A stretch of 64,000 nt of DNA, taken from positions 1,612,001 through 1,676,000 of the forward strand of contig NZ_JAUSZH010000001.1 of NCBI RefSeq assembly GCF_030817355.1, read 5' to 3'. A program made the position numbers and the translations under genes. Below the pieces are notes generated by a model, which saw only the letters and a list, made by a program, of their open reading frames with translations, did not search any database and was not told the DNA's origin. Shown one piece after another: positions 27,257 to 37,091 of this stretch; the stretch's first letter is position 1, and every line of letters begins with the position of its first letter. This DNA is from Streptomyces sp. V1I1. GTDB lineage: Bacteria; Actinomycetota; Actinomycetes; Streptomycetales; Streptomycetaceae.

Positions 27257-27305
27257 GTGCCGCGGGGTACGACGGATCAGCCGTCCAGGGCGAGTCGGAC
27301 CGGCC

Positions 27306-28122
27306 TCACGGGCCCGGCGGCGCGGGGCCGAGCAGCACGACGGTGTCACCGACGCGCGGCGTGACCGCGTGGGCCGGCGATGAGCCCCGTGTCGTCGATC
27401 ACGATGTCGCATCCTGCCGACACGGCGATCACAGTGGCGAGCTGCGCCAGCGTGCCGAGCGTCTCGCCGAGCCGGAGGGTGCGCAGCGTCAGCCACAGCA
27501 ACGCGGCTCCTACCGCGCCGCCCGCAAGACCGACGGCGATGCTGAGGAAGAGCGCGCCGAAGTGGAATCCCTTGCCGACTTCGAAGTTGCTCGCGACGAG
27601 GGAGTGGAAGACGAGGGCCCCGAGGATGCCGCCGACCGGGTCGATCAGCGACCCCTCCCAGATCAGGATGCGGCGCATCTCGTCCGTCGGGCGTACGTAG
27701 TCGAGCAGCGGACCGACGACCGTCGGCCCCGACACGACGAGAATCACGCCCAGCATCACGGCCACCGCAAGCGGAACGCCGAAGAGCGCCGGGCCGAGAC
27801 CTGCGGTGGCCGCCCAGGTGAGCACCACACCGAGCAGCAGCAGCCTGGCCACGACACTGCGGACAGGGCCGGTGAGATGGCGGAAATCCAGTCCGAGACC
27901 GGCGTCGTAGAGAATCACCGCCACGGAGAGCGACACCAGGGCGGAGAAGTCCGGCCCCACCAGCCGGTCCGGATGGATGACGTCGGTCAGGGCGCCCGCG
28001 GCGAAGCCGACCGGCAGCAGCACGATCAGCGCGGGGACACGCAGACGGCTCGCCAGGATCTGGGAGCCGACCGCGAGTACCACGGTCAAGCCGATGCCGA
28101 GAAGGATCTCGTCGTCAGTCAG
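27306..28122 (-). pseudogene. Cation/proton antiporter with internal deletion
   Basis: The frame begins at LTDDEILLGIGLTVVLAVGS with CTG 28122 as the apparent start (GAGGAGAG is 8 bp upstream), and codes for about 250 residues of a monovalent cation:proton antiporter membrane domain up to DIVIDDTGLIAGP. It then shifts and stops at 27346. In another frame the next bases encode VTPRVGDTVVLLGPA and stop at 27306, the typical end of a TrkA-C regulatory domain. The rest of the usual roughly 600-residue protein is missing. Possibly nonfunctional; a truncated transporter product cannot be excluded. Confidence 0.72.
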
Positions 28123-28324
28123 AGCGGGTTCTCTCCTCGGATTCGGGGGCGCCTTGGGGATTGAACCGGCTTCGGGCGGGCAGCACGCGACTCCGTCGGG
28201 CGGACACCGGTCCGGCCACCCGGTCGGCTCACGCGCCTTCACCCGTTCCGGCAGTCCCCCGAGATGCGAGACGTACCTGGTCACGGACAATTGGCCTGAC
28301 CCCGCCGGACAGGAAGTGCATGCG

Positions 28325-29743
28325 ATGAGCAAGGGCAGCCGGACCTCCGACGACGTAGCGCACCTGTCGCCCCGGGAGCGGGCGGACAGGGGCAAGGCGG
28401 CCCGCAAGCAGGTGCCGAGATCGAGCCATGCCGGCTTCTCCCCCGCCGCGGGGCGGCCGGACCCGGTGGACGTGATCGAGGAGCAGTCGGCCACGCGGGT
28501 GCCCGAACTGGTTCCCATCCGCTACGGACGCATGACGGAGTCGCCGTTCCGCTTCTACCGGGGTGCTGCCGCGATCATGGCCGGCGACCTGGCCTCCACC
28601 CCACGCTCGGGAATCACGGCCCAACTGTGCGGAGACGCCCATCTGTTGAACTTCCGGCTGCTCGCCTCCCCCGAACGGCGGCTGATGTTCGACATCAACG
28701 ACTTCGACGAGACACTGCCCGGCCCCTGGGAATGGGACGTCAAGCGGCTGGCAGCGAGCCTGGTCATCGCGGGCCGGGAGAACGGCTACACCGACGAGGA
28801 GCGTGCGACGATCGTCCGGGCCGCCGTACTGTCGTACCGCGAGCGGATGCGCCTCTTCGCCGGCATGGGCAACCTCGAAGTGTGGTACGCCCGCGCCGAC
28901 ATGGAACAGATCCAGGCTGTGGTGGACCAGAGGCTCGACAAGAGCACCCGTGGACGTCTGTCGGCGGCCATGACGAAGGCGCGGACCCGGGACAACCTCA
29001 AGGCGTACGAGAAGCTCACCCGGATCGTCGGTGGTGAACGCCGGTTCGCCGCCGATCCGCCGTTGGTCGTACCGATCGAGGACATGATGCCCGGCACCGA
29101 GCGCGACCGGATCGAACAGCAGCTCCGCGAGCTCGTCGACCGGTACGCCCGTACCCTGGAAACCGACCGGAGGCACCTGCTCCGGCAGTTCCGGGTGGTC
29201 GACATCGCACGCAAGGTGGTCGGCGTCGGGAGCGTCGGGACCCGTTGCTGGATCCTCCTGCTGCTGGGCAAGGACGACGAGGATCCGCTGATCCTGCAGG
29301 CCAAGGAGGCCGACCGGTCGGTGCTCGCCGCGCACGTCGGCGAGAGCAGGCACGACAACCAGGGGCAGCGCGTGGTCGCGGGACAGCGCCTCATGCAGGC
29401 CGCCAGCGACATCTTTCTGGGCTGGGACCGGGTCGTGGGAATCGACGGCCGCCGACGGGACTTCTACATCCGCCAGTTGCACGACTGGAAGGGCATCGCA
29501 GTGCCCCAGATCATGGTGCCGAACGATATGCGGGTGTTCGGCGAGCTCTGCGGTGCCACCCTGGCCCGTGCTCACGCCCGCTCCGGGGACCGGATCGCCA
29601 TCGCCGCGTACCTGGGCGGCGGCGACGGTTTCGACCGTGCGCTGACGGAGTTCGCGGAGAGTTACGCGGACCAGAACGAGCGCGACCACCGGTCCCTGGT
29701 CGACGCGGTACAGACCGGCCGGGTGGCCGCCGCCCCCGCATGA
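28325..29743 (+). CDS. DUF2252 domain protein
   Basis: 472 residues from ATG 28325 with AGGAAG upstream. Conserved phrases: FRFYRGAAAIMAGDLA, CGDAHLLNFRLLASPERR, FDINDFDETLPGPWEWDVKRLAAS and LCGATLARAHARSGD. DUF2252 proteins resemble aminoglycoside phosphotransferase/kinase folds, and the HLLNF and FDINDFDE segments look like the catalytic and metal-binding loops. Substrate unknown. It is convergent with cydB, with only 14 bp between the stops. Confidence 0.88.
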   Translation: MSKGSRTSDDVAHLSPRERADRGKAARKQVPRSSHAGFSPAAGRPDPVDVIEEQSATRVPELVPIRYGRMTESPFRFYRGAAAIMAGDLASTPRSGITAQLCGDAHLLNFRLLASPERRLMFDINDFDETLPGPWEWDVKRLAASLVIAGRENGYTDEERATIVRAAVLSYRERMRLFAGMGNLEVWYARADMEQIQAVVDQRLDKSTRGRLSAAMTKARTRDNLKAYEKLTRIVGGERRFAADPPLVVPIEDMMPGTERDRIEQQLRELVDRYARTLETDRRHLLRQFRVVDIARKVVGVGSVGTRCWILLLLGKDDEDPLILQAKEADRSVLAAHVGESRHDNQGQRVVAGQRLMQAASDIFLGWDRVVGIDGRRRDFYIRQLHDWKGIAVPQIMVPNDMRVFGELCGATLARAHARSGDRIAIAAYLGGGDGFDRALTEFAESYADQNERDHRSLVDAVQTGRVAAAPA

Positions 29744-29757
29744 CACCAGCCGGATGG

Positions 29758-30813
29758 TCAGTCGCCGTCGGCCGTGCCACCGAGGCCGGGCGCGCTCCGC
29801 TGAAGGTCGGCATCGGTGAGGGGTTCCAGCTCGCCGTGGGTGTCCAGCCAGTAGAGCAGGACGACGGCAGGTCCGATGAGCAGCACGGCGATGAGCGTGA
29901 CGACGCCGAGCCAGCGCAGCGTCGTGGGAGCGCCGGCGGCTTCCGTCACAGTCAGGGACGTGGGGATGAGGTAGGGACGCTGGGCGGCCCCCCAAGCGAT
30001 GACGGCCGCCGCGACCACGCCGACGGCAGTGATGCGGGACCAGGCACCGGACGCCCGGAGCAGGAGCCAGACCGTGGCGGCGGCGCACACTGCGGCCAGA
30101 ACGACGAATGCGAGGCCGAGGCCGCCCGTGAGCCCGTTCCACACATAGGGGGCGTCGCCGTGAGTGACGGCGAGCGCTGCCAATCCCAGCACGGCTACGA
30201 CGGCGAGGCTGCCGAGGGCCCGCAGCCGGAAGTAGCCGACGAGGTCGGGCGCGCCGAAGCGTGCCGCGTCTCTGGCCAGGAACACCGCTGCGAGGAAGGC
30301 CGTCGATGCGACGGTGAGCAGCCCGAAGAGGACGGAAGTGGGGTTGGACCAGGCCTCCGCCGAGGCTTCGGTTCCCGGCACCACCCGGCCCGAGGCGATG
30401 CCGCCGACGGCCGCGCCGAGGAAGAACGGGGTGAGCAGCGAGGCGACGGCGAACACCGCCCCGAAGATGCGCCGACGGGCCAGACGCCGGGCGGGTTTGC
30501 GCAGCGCGAACCCGGCGCCGCGCAGGACCATGCCGATGGCGGCGAGCGCCAGCGGCAGCCACATCGCGGAGAACACGGTCTGGAACAGCGTCGGGAATCC
30601 GGTCCACATGATGATGAAGACGAAGATCAGCCAGACGTTGTTGACCTCCCAGACGGGTGCCATGGCGTGGTCGATCAGCCATCTGGGGCGCTTGCCGCGT
30701 TCCGCACCGCCGGCGGTCAGGTCCCAGAACCCGGCCCCGTAGTCGGTGCCGCCGGCGCAGGCGTAGGCGGCCACCGCGAGCAGCAGTACGACGGCGATGA
30801 GGTTCGCGGTCAT
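29758..30813 (-). CDS. cydB: Cytochrome bd oxidase subunit II
   Basis: 351 residues with eight to nine membrane helices. Hallmarks are GGTDYGAGFWDLTAGG near the N-terminus, HAMAPVWEVNNVWLIFVFIIMWTGFP and a LLYWLDTHGE end region. It partners CydA in the quinol:O2 oxidoreductase complex. The ATG overlaps the cydA stop by 4 bp. No cydDC haem-assembly genes follow. Confidence 0.95.
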   Translation of the reverse strand: MTANLIAVVLLLAVAAYACAGGTDYGAGFWDLTAGGAERGKRPRWLIDHAMAPVWEVNNVWLIFVFIIMWTGFPTLFQTVFSAMWLPLALAAIGMVLRGAGFALRKPARRLARRRIFGAVFAVASLLTPFFLGAAVGGIASGRVVPGTEASAEAWSNPTSVLFGLLTVASTAFLAAVFLARDAARFGAPDLVGYFRLRALGSLAVVAVLGLAALAVTHGDAPYVWNGLTGGLGLAFVVLAAVCAAATVWLLLRASGAWSRITAVGVVAAAVIAWGAAQRPYLIPTSLTVTEAAGAPTTLRWLGVVTLIAVLLIGPAVVLLYWLDTHGELEPLTDADLQRSAPGLGGTADGD

Positions 30814-32294
30814 GAGAGCCAGTCCTCGTCCGCTCCGGACCCGGCGCCACGGGAGGCGAGTACGTCGGCGGCGGGCGGCCGGGAGCGGGGCCCGTACGGC
30901 GTGTCCGTCTCGGGTTCCTCGCCCGGTTCCCCGGCCTCCCGGCGCTCGTCGGCAAGCCTCCAGCGGGTACGCATCTTGAGCAGTACGGCGAGCAGTGAGC
31001 CGAAGATCAGCACGTACACCACGATCACCACACCAAGCATGATCCACAGGCTGGTGGACCGGGTCGACGTCACTGCTTCGGCGACCCGCATGTTCTGGTA
31101 GACGATCCAGGGCTGGCGGCCCACTTCGGTCGTGATCCAGCCGCATTCGACGGCGACGACCGAGGCGACTCCCGCACAGGCCGCGCTGCGGAAGAACCAC
31201 GGGGAGGCGGGCAGCCGGCGGTGCTGCAGCCAGACCAGGCCGTACCAGAGGGCGATGAGCACCAGCAGCGAGCCGATCACGACCATGAGGTCGAAGGCCC
31301 AGTGGGCGATGGTGGCCTGAGTTGCCGTCGGCCGGTGGCTCGCCGGAACGGATGTCAGCCCCGTCACCTTGGTGCCGGGACTGAACCCGGCCAGGATGGA
31401 GTCGAGTTGGGGGATCTTGATGCCGCCGGAGATGGTTCCGTCCGGGTGAAGGCGTCCGAACAAGTACTCCGGCACATGGGTGTCGGTCTTCCAGACGATC
31501 TCCGTCGCGGCGAACTTCACCGGCTGCTTGTGGAAGACCGACCGTGCGATGGAGTCTCCCAGCATGAGCTGCACCGGGGTGAACACCGCGGCAACGGTGA
31601 AGGGAAGGGTGAAACCCAGCCGGTGGTAGCGGTCTCTGCGGCCCCGCAGCCAGCCGACCGCGTAGACGCCGGCGACGACGTATCCCGCGGTCACCAGCAT
31701 TGCCACGACGAAGTGCCAGTACTGCGGTCCGAACATCGGGGTGAAGATCGCCGACCAGATGTCGACGTCGACGGGGTTGCCGTCGGAGTCGAGTGAGAAG
31801 CCTTGGGGCGTATTCATCCACGAGTTGGCTGCCAGGATGCCGAACGCCCCGAGCAGTGCGGCTGCGGGAAGCGGCAGGCCGAGCAGGAAGTGGGTCCGCG
31901 GCTTCAGTCTGCGCCAGCCGTAGAGATAGATGGCGATGAGTACCGCTTCGAGGAAGAAGGCCCACGCCTCGACACCGAATCCGATGCCGAAGACGTCACC
32001 CCACTTGCCCATCAGGCCCGGCCAGAGCAGGCCGAACTCGAAGGACAGGACGGTGCCGGTGACAACGCCGACCGCGAACTGCACCGCCATGACGGCCGAC
32101 CAGCGTCTGGCGAGGAGCAGGGCGACGGGGTCGTTGCGGCGCAGGCCGCGATAGTGCATCACCAGGGTGAGGAGCGGCAGCGCCACCCCCAACGGCACCA
32201 GGATGATGTGGGAGGCGAGGGTGAATGCCATGAGCTGCCTGGCCGGCAGCAGTTGAGCCGGGGCGTCCGCCAGCAGGTGGACCGTGGTATGCAT
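30810..32294 (-). CDS. cydA: Cytochrome bd oxidase subunit I
   Basis: 494 residues from the ATG at 32294. It carries the haem ligand region (RQLMAFTLASHIILVPLGVA), the His in FEFGLLWPGLMGKWGDVFG, the Q-loop and the signature GWITTEVGRQPWIVYQNMR. It oxidises quinol and reduces O2 with high affinity. The longer upstream frame includes the SDR gene and is rejected. It starts 35 bp after the SDR stop, so SDR-cydA-cydB is probably one transcript. I see no Rex-type operator directly upstream. Confidence 0.95.
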   Translation of the reverse strand: MHTTVHLLADAPAQLLPARQLMAFTLASHIILVPLGVALPLLTLVMHYRGLRRNDPVALLLARRWSAVMAVQFAVGVVTGTVLSFEFGLLWPGLMGKWGDVFGIGFGVEAWAFFLEAVLIAIYLYGWRRLKPRTHFLLGLPLPAAALLGAFGILAANSWMNTPQGFSLDSDGNPVDVDIWSAIFTPMFGPQYWHFVVAMLVTAGYVVAGVYAVGWLRGRRDRYHRLGFTLPFTVAAVFTPVQLMLGDSIARSVFHKQPVKFAATEIVWKTDTHVPEYLFGRLHPDGTISGGIKIPQLDSILAGFSPGTKVTGLTSVPASHRPTATQATIAHWAFDLMVVIGSLLVLIALWYGLVWLQHRRLPASPWFFRSAACAGVASVVAVECGWITTEVGRQPWIVYQNMRVAEAVTSTRSTSLWIMLGVVIVVYVLIFGSLLAVLLKMRTRWRLADERREAGEPGEEPETDTPYGPRSRPPAADVLASRGAGSGADEDWLS

Positions 32295-32329
32295 ACGTGC
32301 CTTTGCTGCTCGCGACGTGCAGGAGAGGG

Positions 32330-33169
32330 TCAGCCGCCGGTGGCGAATCCGGGGAAGAGGGTCATCCCGCCGTCCACGTAGAGGGTGGTCCCCACCACGT
32401 AGTCCATGAGGTCGGACGCGAGGCCTACGACGGCATGGGCGATGTCCTGGGGTTCGCCGATGCGCTTGTAGGGGATGAGCCGCAGCAGATCCTCCTGGGC
32501 CTGTGGCGTCTCCCAGGCGCTGCGGTTGATCGGCGTCTTGATGGCTCCCGGGGCGACCGCGTTCACTCGGATCTTCTGCGGTGCGAGTTCCTGCGCCAGT
32601 GTCTCCATCATCATCTGTACGCCGCCTTTGGAGGAGGCGTAGTTCACATGCCCCGCCCACGGGATGAGCTGGTGGACCGAGCTCATGCAGATGATCTTCC
32701 CTGCCGCGCTCGACACCTCCGGGACGACCCCGCGCCGCAGGAACTCCTTCGTCGCCTCCCGGGCGCACAGGAACTGACCCGTCAGGTTGACGTCCAGCAC
32801 CTTCTGCCACTGGGCGAGGGTCATCTCGGTGAACGGGGCGTCGCGCTGCAGACCGGCGTTGGCGACGAGGATGTCGATCGTCCCGAACTCCTGGACCATC
32901 CGGTCCACCATGCCGACGACCTCGTCCTCCCTGGACACGTCCGCCTCGTACGCCGCCGCACGCACACCGAACGAGGTGATCTCCTTGACCACTTGCTCGG
33001 CGGCCTCACGGTCGGCCACGTAGTTGACGACCACGTCGGCGCCGGCCCGGCCAAGGCCGATGGCCGTCGCCTTGCCGATGCCGGAGTTGGCACCGGTCAC
33101 CAGTGCCTTCTGGCCCTTCAGCAGATGCGTCGGGATCACGCCCTGGGGTGCGCCCGCGGTGGAATTCAC
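32330..33169 (-). CDS. Short-chain dehydrogenase/reductase (glucose 1-dehydrogenase-like)
   Basis: 279 residues. NAD(P) motif TGANSGIGKATAIG (about residue 26), NAG motif VANAGLQRD, catalytic Ser in CMSSVHQLIPW and YxxxK in YASSKGG. The Tyr-Ala-Ser-Ser-Lys arrangement is intact. The C-terminal VGTTLYVDGGMTLFPGF is typical of glucose 1-dehydrogenase and YhdG-type SDRs. Substrate unproven. First gene of the putative SDR-cydAB unit. Confidence 0.88.
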   Translation of the reverse strand: MNSTAGAPQGVIPTHLLKGQKALVTGANSGIGKATAIGLGRAGADVVVNYVADREAAEQVVKEITSFGVRAAAYEADVSREDEVVGMVDRMVQEFGTIDILVANAGLQRDAPFTEMTLAQWQKVLDVNLTGQFLCAREATKEFLRRGVVPEVSSAAGKIICMSSVHQLIPWAGHVNYASSKGGVQMMMETLAQELAPQKIRVNAVAPGAIKTPINRSAWETPQAQEDLLRLIPYKRIGEPQDIAHAVVGLASDLMDYVVGTTLYVDGGMTLFPGFATGG

Positions 33170-33311
33170 GATTGCTTACCTCCTCGGTGCGCCGGTCGAT
33201 CCCGGCTCGTCACAGAATCACCGGCGGACGGGGGCGGCACCTGCGGCGGAGCAGACATTGGGCCGCACGGCGGAGCATCTTCGCCCGGTCGGACCAGCGG
33301 CCGGACCGCCC

Positions 33312-34892
33312 TCAGTTCAGCCGGTCAAGGATGTGGTCGCCGACACGCAAGGCGTTGGCCATGGCCGTCAGCGACGGGTTGACCGCGCCGATGCCCGGGA
33401 AGAAGCTCGTGTCGACCACATAGAGGTTGTCGAGGTCGTGGGCCTTGCAGTTGACATCCAGGGCAGAGCTGTTCGGGTCGTCGCCGAACCGGACCGTGCC
33501 GGCCTGGTGCGCGGTGGCGCCGATGGGCATGCCCTTGTGCAAATAGATGCTGTGCGACAGCAGCTGATGTTCGTGCATGCCCAAGTGGCTGAGCATTCCC
33601 TGCAGTTTGTGCTGCAGGCGCTTGAGCCCGGCGACGTTGTTCTTCTCGTCGAGGGACAGATGGATCCTGCCGTCCGCGTCCAGGGTGACGCGACTGTCCG
33701 GAAGGGGAAGATCCTCACTGCACAGCCAGAAGTCGACGGCGTGATGGGCCAGTACCTCGAACGGCATGTCCGGGGTCACGGCTCCGGCCCAGCGCGGGGC
33801 CTCGCCGTGGATCTGCTCGGCGTCCGACTTGCCGAGCATCTGGATGCCGCCCAGCGGGTAGTCCCAGTCGTCCGCTCCCAGGTACCAGTCGTGGAGCGCG
33901 AGGGTCTTCTGGAACTGAGTGTCGTTGGGGTCCTTCGACAGGGCCATCAACGCCAGGTTGTTGTGCCGCATGTAGTGCCGACCGACCACGTCGGAGCTGT
34001 TGGCCAGTCCCCGGGGGTGCCGGTCGTTGGACGATGCCAGCAGCAGGGCTGCGGAGTTGACCGCCCCGCACGCGACGACCACGATGCCCGCCTCGAACCG
34101 GGCCTCGGAGCCGTCCGCGAGCCGGGTGACGACCGTGCTGACGCTCAGCCCGGACGGGTCGGTCTCCAGCCTGACCACCCGGGCGTTGGTGATCATCTCG
34201 ACGTTGGGGTGCTCCAGTGCGGGCTCGACGCAGATCACCTGGGCGTCGGACTTGCCACGCACCAGACACGGGAAGCCGTCCACCCGGTTGCAGCGGATAC
34301 AGACGCTGGAATGGGTCGCCCGGCCGTTTCCGTCCTGGCTCAGATTGACGCCGATGGGCAGGTGGAACGGGTGCAGTCCGCGCTTCTCGAGGTCGTCGCT
34401 GAGCTGTTGGATGCGCGGCTCGTGTTCGACGGGCGGGTGCGCGTACTGCGCGCTCACCGGTCCTTCTCCGGGGTCCTCGCCGTGCCGCCCGTGCACCAGG
34501 TAGAGGTGTTCGGCCTGGGTGTAGTACGGCTCCAGGTCCTCGTAGCGGATCGGCCACGCGGGCGAGATGCCGTCGTGGTGGCGGATTTCGCCGAAGTCCT
34601 CGGGGCGCAGCCGGAACAGGGCGGCGCCGTAGAACTTGGTGTTGCCGCCGACGTAGTAGTTGACCTCGGGCGGGAACTCGTTGCCGTGCTTGTCGAGCCA
34701 GAACTCCGGGGCCCGGTACTTGCCCTTGACGAACACGGCGGTGGAGTCCCAGTTGTCCCGCTCACGCGGGAGGAAGTCACCGCGCTCGAGGATGAGCACG
34801 CGTTTCCCTGAGGGGGCGAGCCGGTGGGCGAGCGTTCCGCCGCCGGCACCGGTACCGATGATGATGATGTCGTAGTCAGGGGCATCGCCCAC
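33312..34892 (-). CDS. GMC-family FAD-dependent oxidoreductase
   Basis: 526 residues from GTG 34892, with AAGGA 11 bp upstream. The FAD fold is YDIIIIGTGAGGGTLAHRL. Other features: the YYVGGNTKFYGAALFRLR flavin loop, a CIRCNRVDGFPC segment and the C-terminal block NLYVVDTSFFPGIGAVNPSL. Members oxidise alcohols and sugars such as glucose, choline and cholesterol. The substrate is not evident. A signal peptide is absent. It follows the SDR gene direction with a 142-bp gap. Confidence 0.88.
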   Translation of the reverse strand: MGDAPDYDIIIIGTGAGGGTLAHRLAPSGKRVLILERGDFLPRERDNWDSTAVFVKGKYRAPEFWLDKHGNEFPPEVNYYVGGNTKFYGAALFRLRPEDFGEIRHHDGISPAWPIRYEDLEPYYTQAEHLYLVHGRHGEDPGEGPVSAQYAHPPVEHEPRIQQLSDDLEKRGLHPFHLPIGVNLSQDGNGRATHSSVCIRCNRVDGFPCLVRGKSDAQVICVEPALEHPNVEMITNARVVRLETDPSGLSVSTVVTRLADGSEARFEAGIVVVACGAVNSAALLLASSNDRHPRGLANSSDVVGRHYMRHNNLALMALSKDPNDTQFQKTLALHDWYLGADDWDYPLGGIQMLGKSDAEQIHGEAPRWAGAVTPDMPFEVLAHHAVDFWLCSEDLPLPDSRVTLDADGRIHLSLDEKNNVAGLKRLQHKLQGMLSHLGMHEHQLLSHSIYLHKGMPIGATAHQAGTVRFGDDPNSSALDVNCKAHDLDNLYVVDTSFFPGIGAVNPSLTAMANALRVGDHILDRLN

Positions 34893-35044
34893 GGCGACCA
34901 CCGTCCTTGCGCTCGCGGCCCTGCGCTCCCCGCCGGGACCTGTCACTGCGCGCTGCGGAAAGTACCCGTCCCACCCATTCGAACTTATCCGCCCTTTCGG
35001 TTCACGGCGACCGGACCGGTGCCGCCGCGGCCGTCGGGCCGCGG

Positions 35045-35995
35045 TCACAGGACGGCGATCGGATTCACCGGGGAGCCGGTGGCGGCGGGCAGCCGCAGCG
35101 GGGCGACCACACACAGGAAGCTCCAGCGGCCCGCGGCTGCGCACGCAGGAGCCAGCTCCTCGAACTGCAGATAGTCCATCAGGTGCAGCCCCATGGCGTG
35201 TATGGCCAGCACATGCACGGGAAAGGCGATGTCCGCAACCGCACTTGGGGCGGTGTCGTTGTTGCCGTCCGAGCCGAGCACCGCGACCTTCCGCTCGGCC
35301 AGGAACCGCATCGCCGTGGGATGAAGGCCGGCCCGGGCCTGCGCCGCGTTCCAGGCCCCGAGTTCCCGGCGCCGACGGCGGTGACCCACCCGGACGAGCA
35401 GCAGGTCTCCCGGGCCGGCCCGGACGCCCTGGGCGGCCTCGGCGGCGGTCAGATCGGCGGCCGTCACATGATCGCCGGGCTCCAGCCAGGGCACGCCGCG
35501 CAGTCGTGGGATGTCCAGCAGTACCCCGCGGCCGACGATGCCGTCCCGAACGACGTCCAGGGAGAGTGAACCGGCGCCGTCCGGTGTCACACTGCTCGCG
35601 GGGATGCCGTTGTAGAGCTCACCGTCGAACAGCACGTGGCAGAGCGCGTCGAGATGGCTCTCGGCGTCCCCGTGCACATTCATCGCGAACCGGTCGAGGG
35701 CGAAGTGCAGCCCGCCCGCGCCGATTTCACCGGCTGCGGGTCCGGTCATCCGGTGGTCCGCGGGTTCCGGGTTGTCCGGTCCGGGCCGGGTCTCGATGGG
35801 CGCGGCGAGGGACACCGTACGGCCGGACCGGACCTCGGTGGCGGCTGCCACCACGCGCTCGGGCGTCAGGTGGCCGAGCGCCCCGCGCCGGTCGTCCGGG
35901 CTGCGCCGGACCTCGTCGCGCAGGTGCTCGTAAAGCGCCCGGAACGCGTCCGTGGTCATGGCCTGCGGGGCCGGTGGTTCCGTGCGCGTGGCCAT
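35045..35995 (-). CDS. Cyclase/kynurenine formamidase-like metal hydrolase
   Basis: 316 residues of the cyclase superfamily. The metal site HGDAESHLDALCHV (about residue 107) matches the H...SHxDxxxH pattern. Downstream GVLLDIPRL, GDLLLVRVG, VLGSDGNNDTAP and VHVLAIHAMGLHLMDYLQ fit the family. It probably hydrolyses an amide or lactone. The physiological substrate is unknown. Located between the GMC oxidoreductase and an aldose epimerase, all on the same strand. Confidence 0.85.
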   Translation of the reverse strand: MATRTEPPAPQAMTTDAFRALYEHLRDEVRRSPDDRRGALGHLTPERVVAAATEVRSGRTVSLAAPIETRPGPDNPEPADHRMTGPAAGEIGAGGLHFALDRFAMNVHGDAESHLDALCHVLFDGELYNGIPASSVTPDGAGSLSLDVVRDGIVGRGVLLDIPRLRGVPWLEPGDHVTAADLTAAEAAQGVRAGPGDLLLVRVGHRRRRRELGAWNAAQARAGLHPTAMRFLAERKVAVLGSDGNNDTAPSAVADIAFPVHVLAIHAMGLHLMDYLQFEELAPACAAAGRWSFLCVVAPLRLPAATGSPVNPIAVL

Positions 35996-36082
35996 GAGGA
36001 TGCTGCCTCCTGCCGACGAGTTGTGCGTACGGCCGTCACATTGTCGATCGGCCGGTCCGGGGCCGCGACAGCGGCGCCGGCC

Positions 36083-37009
36083 TCAGCCGCTGGTCCCCCA
36101 CCGGCCGAGCCCCCACCGGAGCACATGGCTGCCGCCCGGCTCGAGGGTGGTGAGATCCGTACCGCTGCGGAAGGCGTCCGCCGGGCAGGACATGGCCTCC
36201 ACGGCGACACCGCGCCGCCGCTCGGGTTCGGGCAGCGTGTCACCGGTGTACACCTGCACGTATCGGGTGCCTTCGCCGAGCCAGAGGTCGATGCCGTGGA
36301 GGCCCGAGGGGTGAGCCAGCCGCACCACGGCCCGGCCGGAGCCGTCACGGTCGAGTCCGGCGAAGGCGGTGTCCAGCTGCTGGTCGCCGATGGGGCGGGC
36401 GGTGCGGAAGTCGTACGGAGTGCCCTCAACCGGTTCCTGACCGGTCGGCAGGCCCTGCTCGTCGGTGCACAGCCGGTGGCGGGCGGGCACGGTCAGCAGT
36501 GCCGTGTCCACCGGACCGCTGCCCACGGTCAAGTAGGGGTGCTGGCCCACACCGTATGGTGCCGCGGTGTCCCCCACGTTGGTCGCGGTGAAGGCGACCT
36601 CGAGCCCCTCCGGCCCCAGCCGGTATTCGGCGAATACCTCCAGTTGGAAGGGATAGCCCGGCTGCGGGAAGAGCGTGGTGCCCACCCTGACTCCGTGGTC
36701 GCTGCGGGCGAGCAGCTGCCACGGGGTCCAGCGCAGCAGTCCGTGGATCGCGTTGTGCTTCTCCGGCTCGGTCAGCGGGAGTTGCAGGTCCTGGCCGTTG
36801 AAGTGGTAGCGCCCGCCGCCCACCCGGTTGGGCCAGGGGGCGAGAAGCTGCCCTCGGCCGCCGGTGATCCGTGCGTCGGCGGTGAACCCGTCCAGCAGCT
36901 GCCTGCCCTCGACCTCGTAGTGGCGCAGGGCGCCGCCCAGTTGGACCACGACGGCCGACTGCCCGCCGTGGCGCAGCTGCCACTGTTCTCCTGTCGCGCG
37001 CGGGGGCAT
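36083..37009 (-). CDS. Aldose 1-epimerase family protein
   Basis: 308 residues of the galactose mutarotase-like beta-sandwich. Landmarks: GGRGQLLAPWPNRVGGGRY near residue 50, KHNAIHGLLRWTPW (active His), YGVGQHPYLTVG (second His) and the C-terminal YVQVYTGDTLPEPERRRGVA (catalytic-Glu region). It interconverts sugar anomers. It may serve the neighbouring sugar-oxidising enzymes (SDR, GMC), an inference from context. Confidence 0.88.
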   Translation of the reverse strand: MPPRATGEQWQLRHGGQSAVVVQLGGALRHYEVEGRQLLDGFTADARITGGRGQLLAPWPNRVGGGRYHFNGQDLQLPLTEPEKHNAIHGLLRWTPWQLLARSDHGVRVGTTLFPQPGYPFQLEVFAEYRLGPEGLEVAFTATNVGDTAAPYGVGQHPYLTVGSGPVDTALLTVPARHRLCTDEQGLPTGQEPVEGTPYDFRTARPIGDQQLDTAFAGLDRDGSGRAVVRLAHPSGLHGIDLWLGEGTRYVQVYTGDTLPEPERRRGVAVEAMSCPADAFRSGTDLTTLEPGGSHVLRWGLGRWGTSG

Positions 37010-37091
37010 GAGCGGCTCCTCGGTCAGTGCGGTGCGGGCGGCCGCCGCGCCCGCGGTTGGCCCGGGGGTGGAGCCGGTGAAGTCCCGCGCG

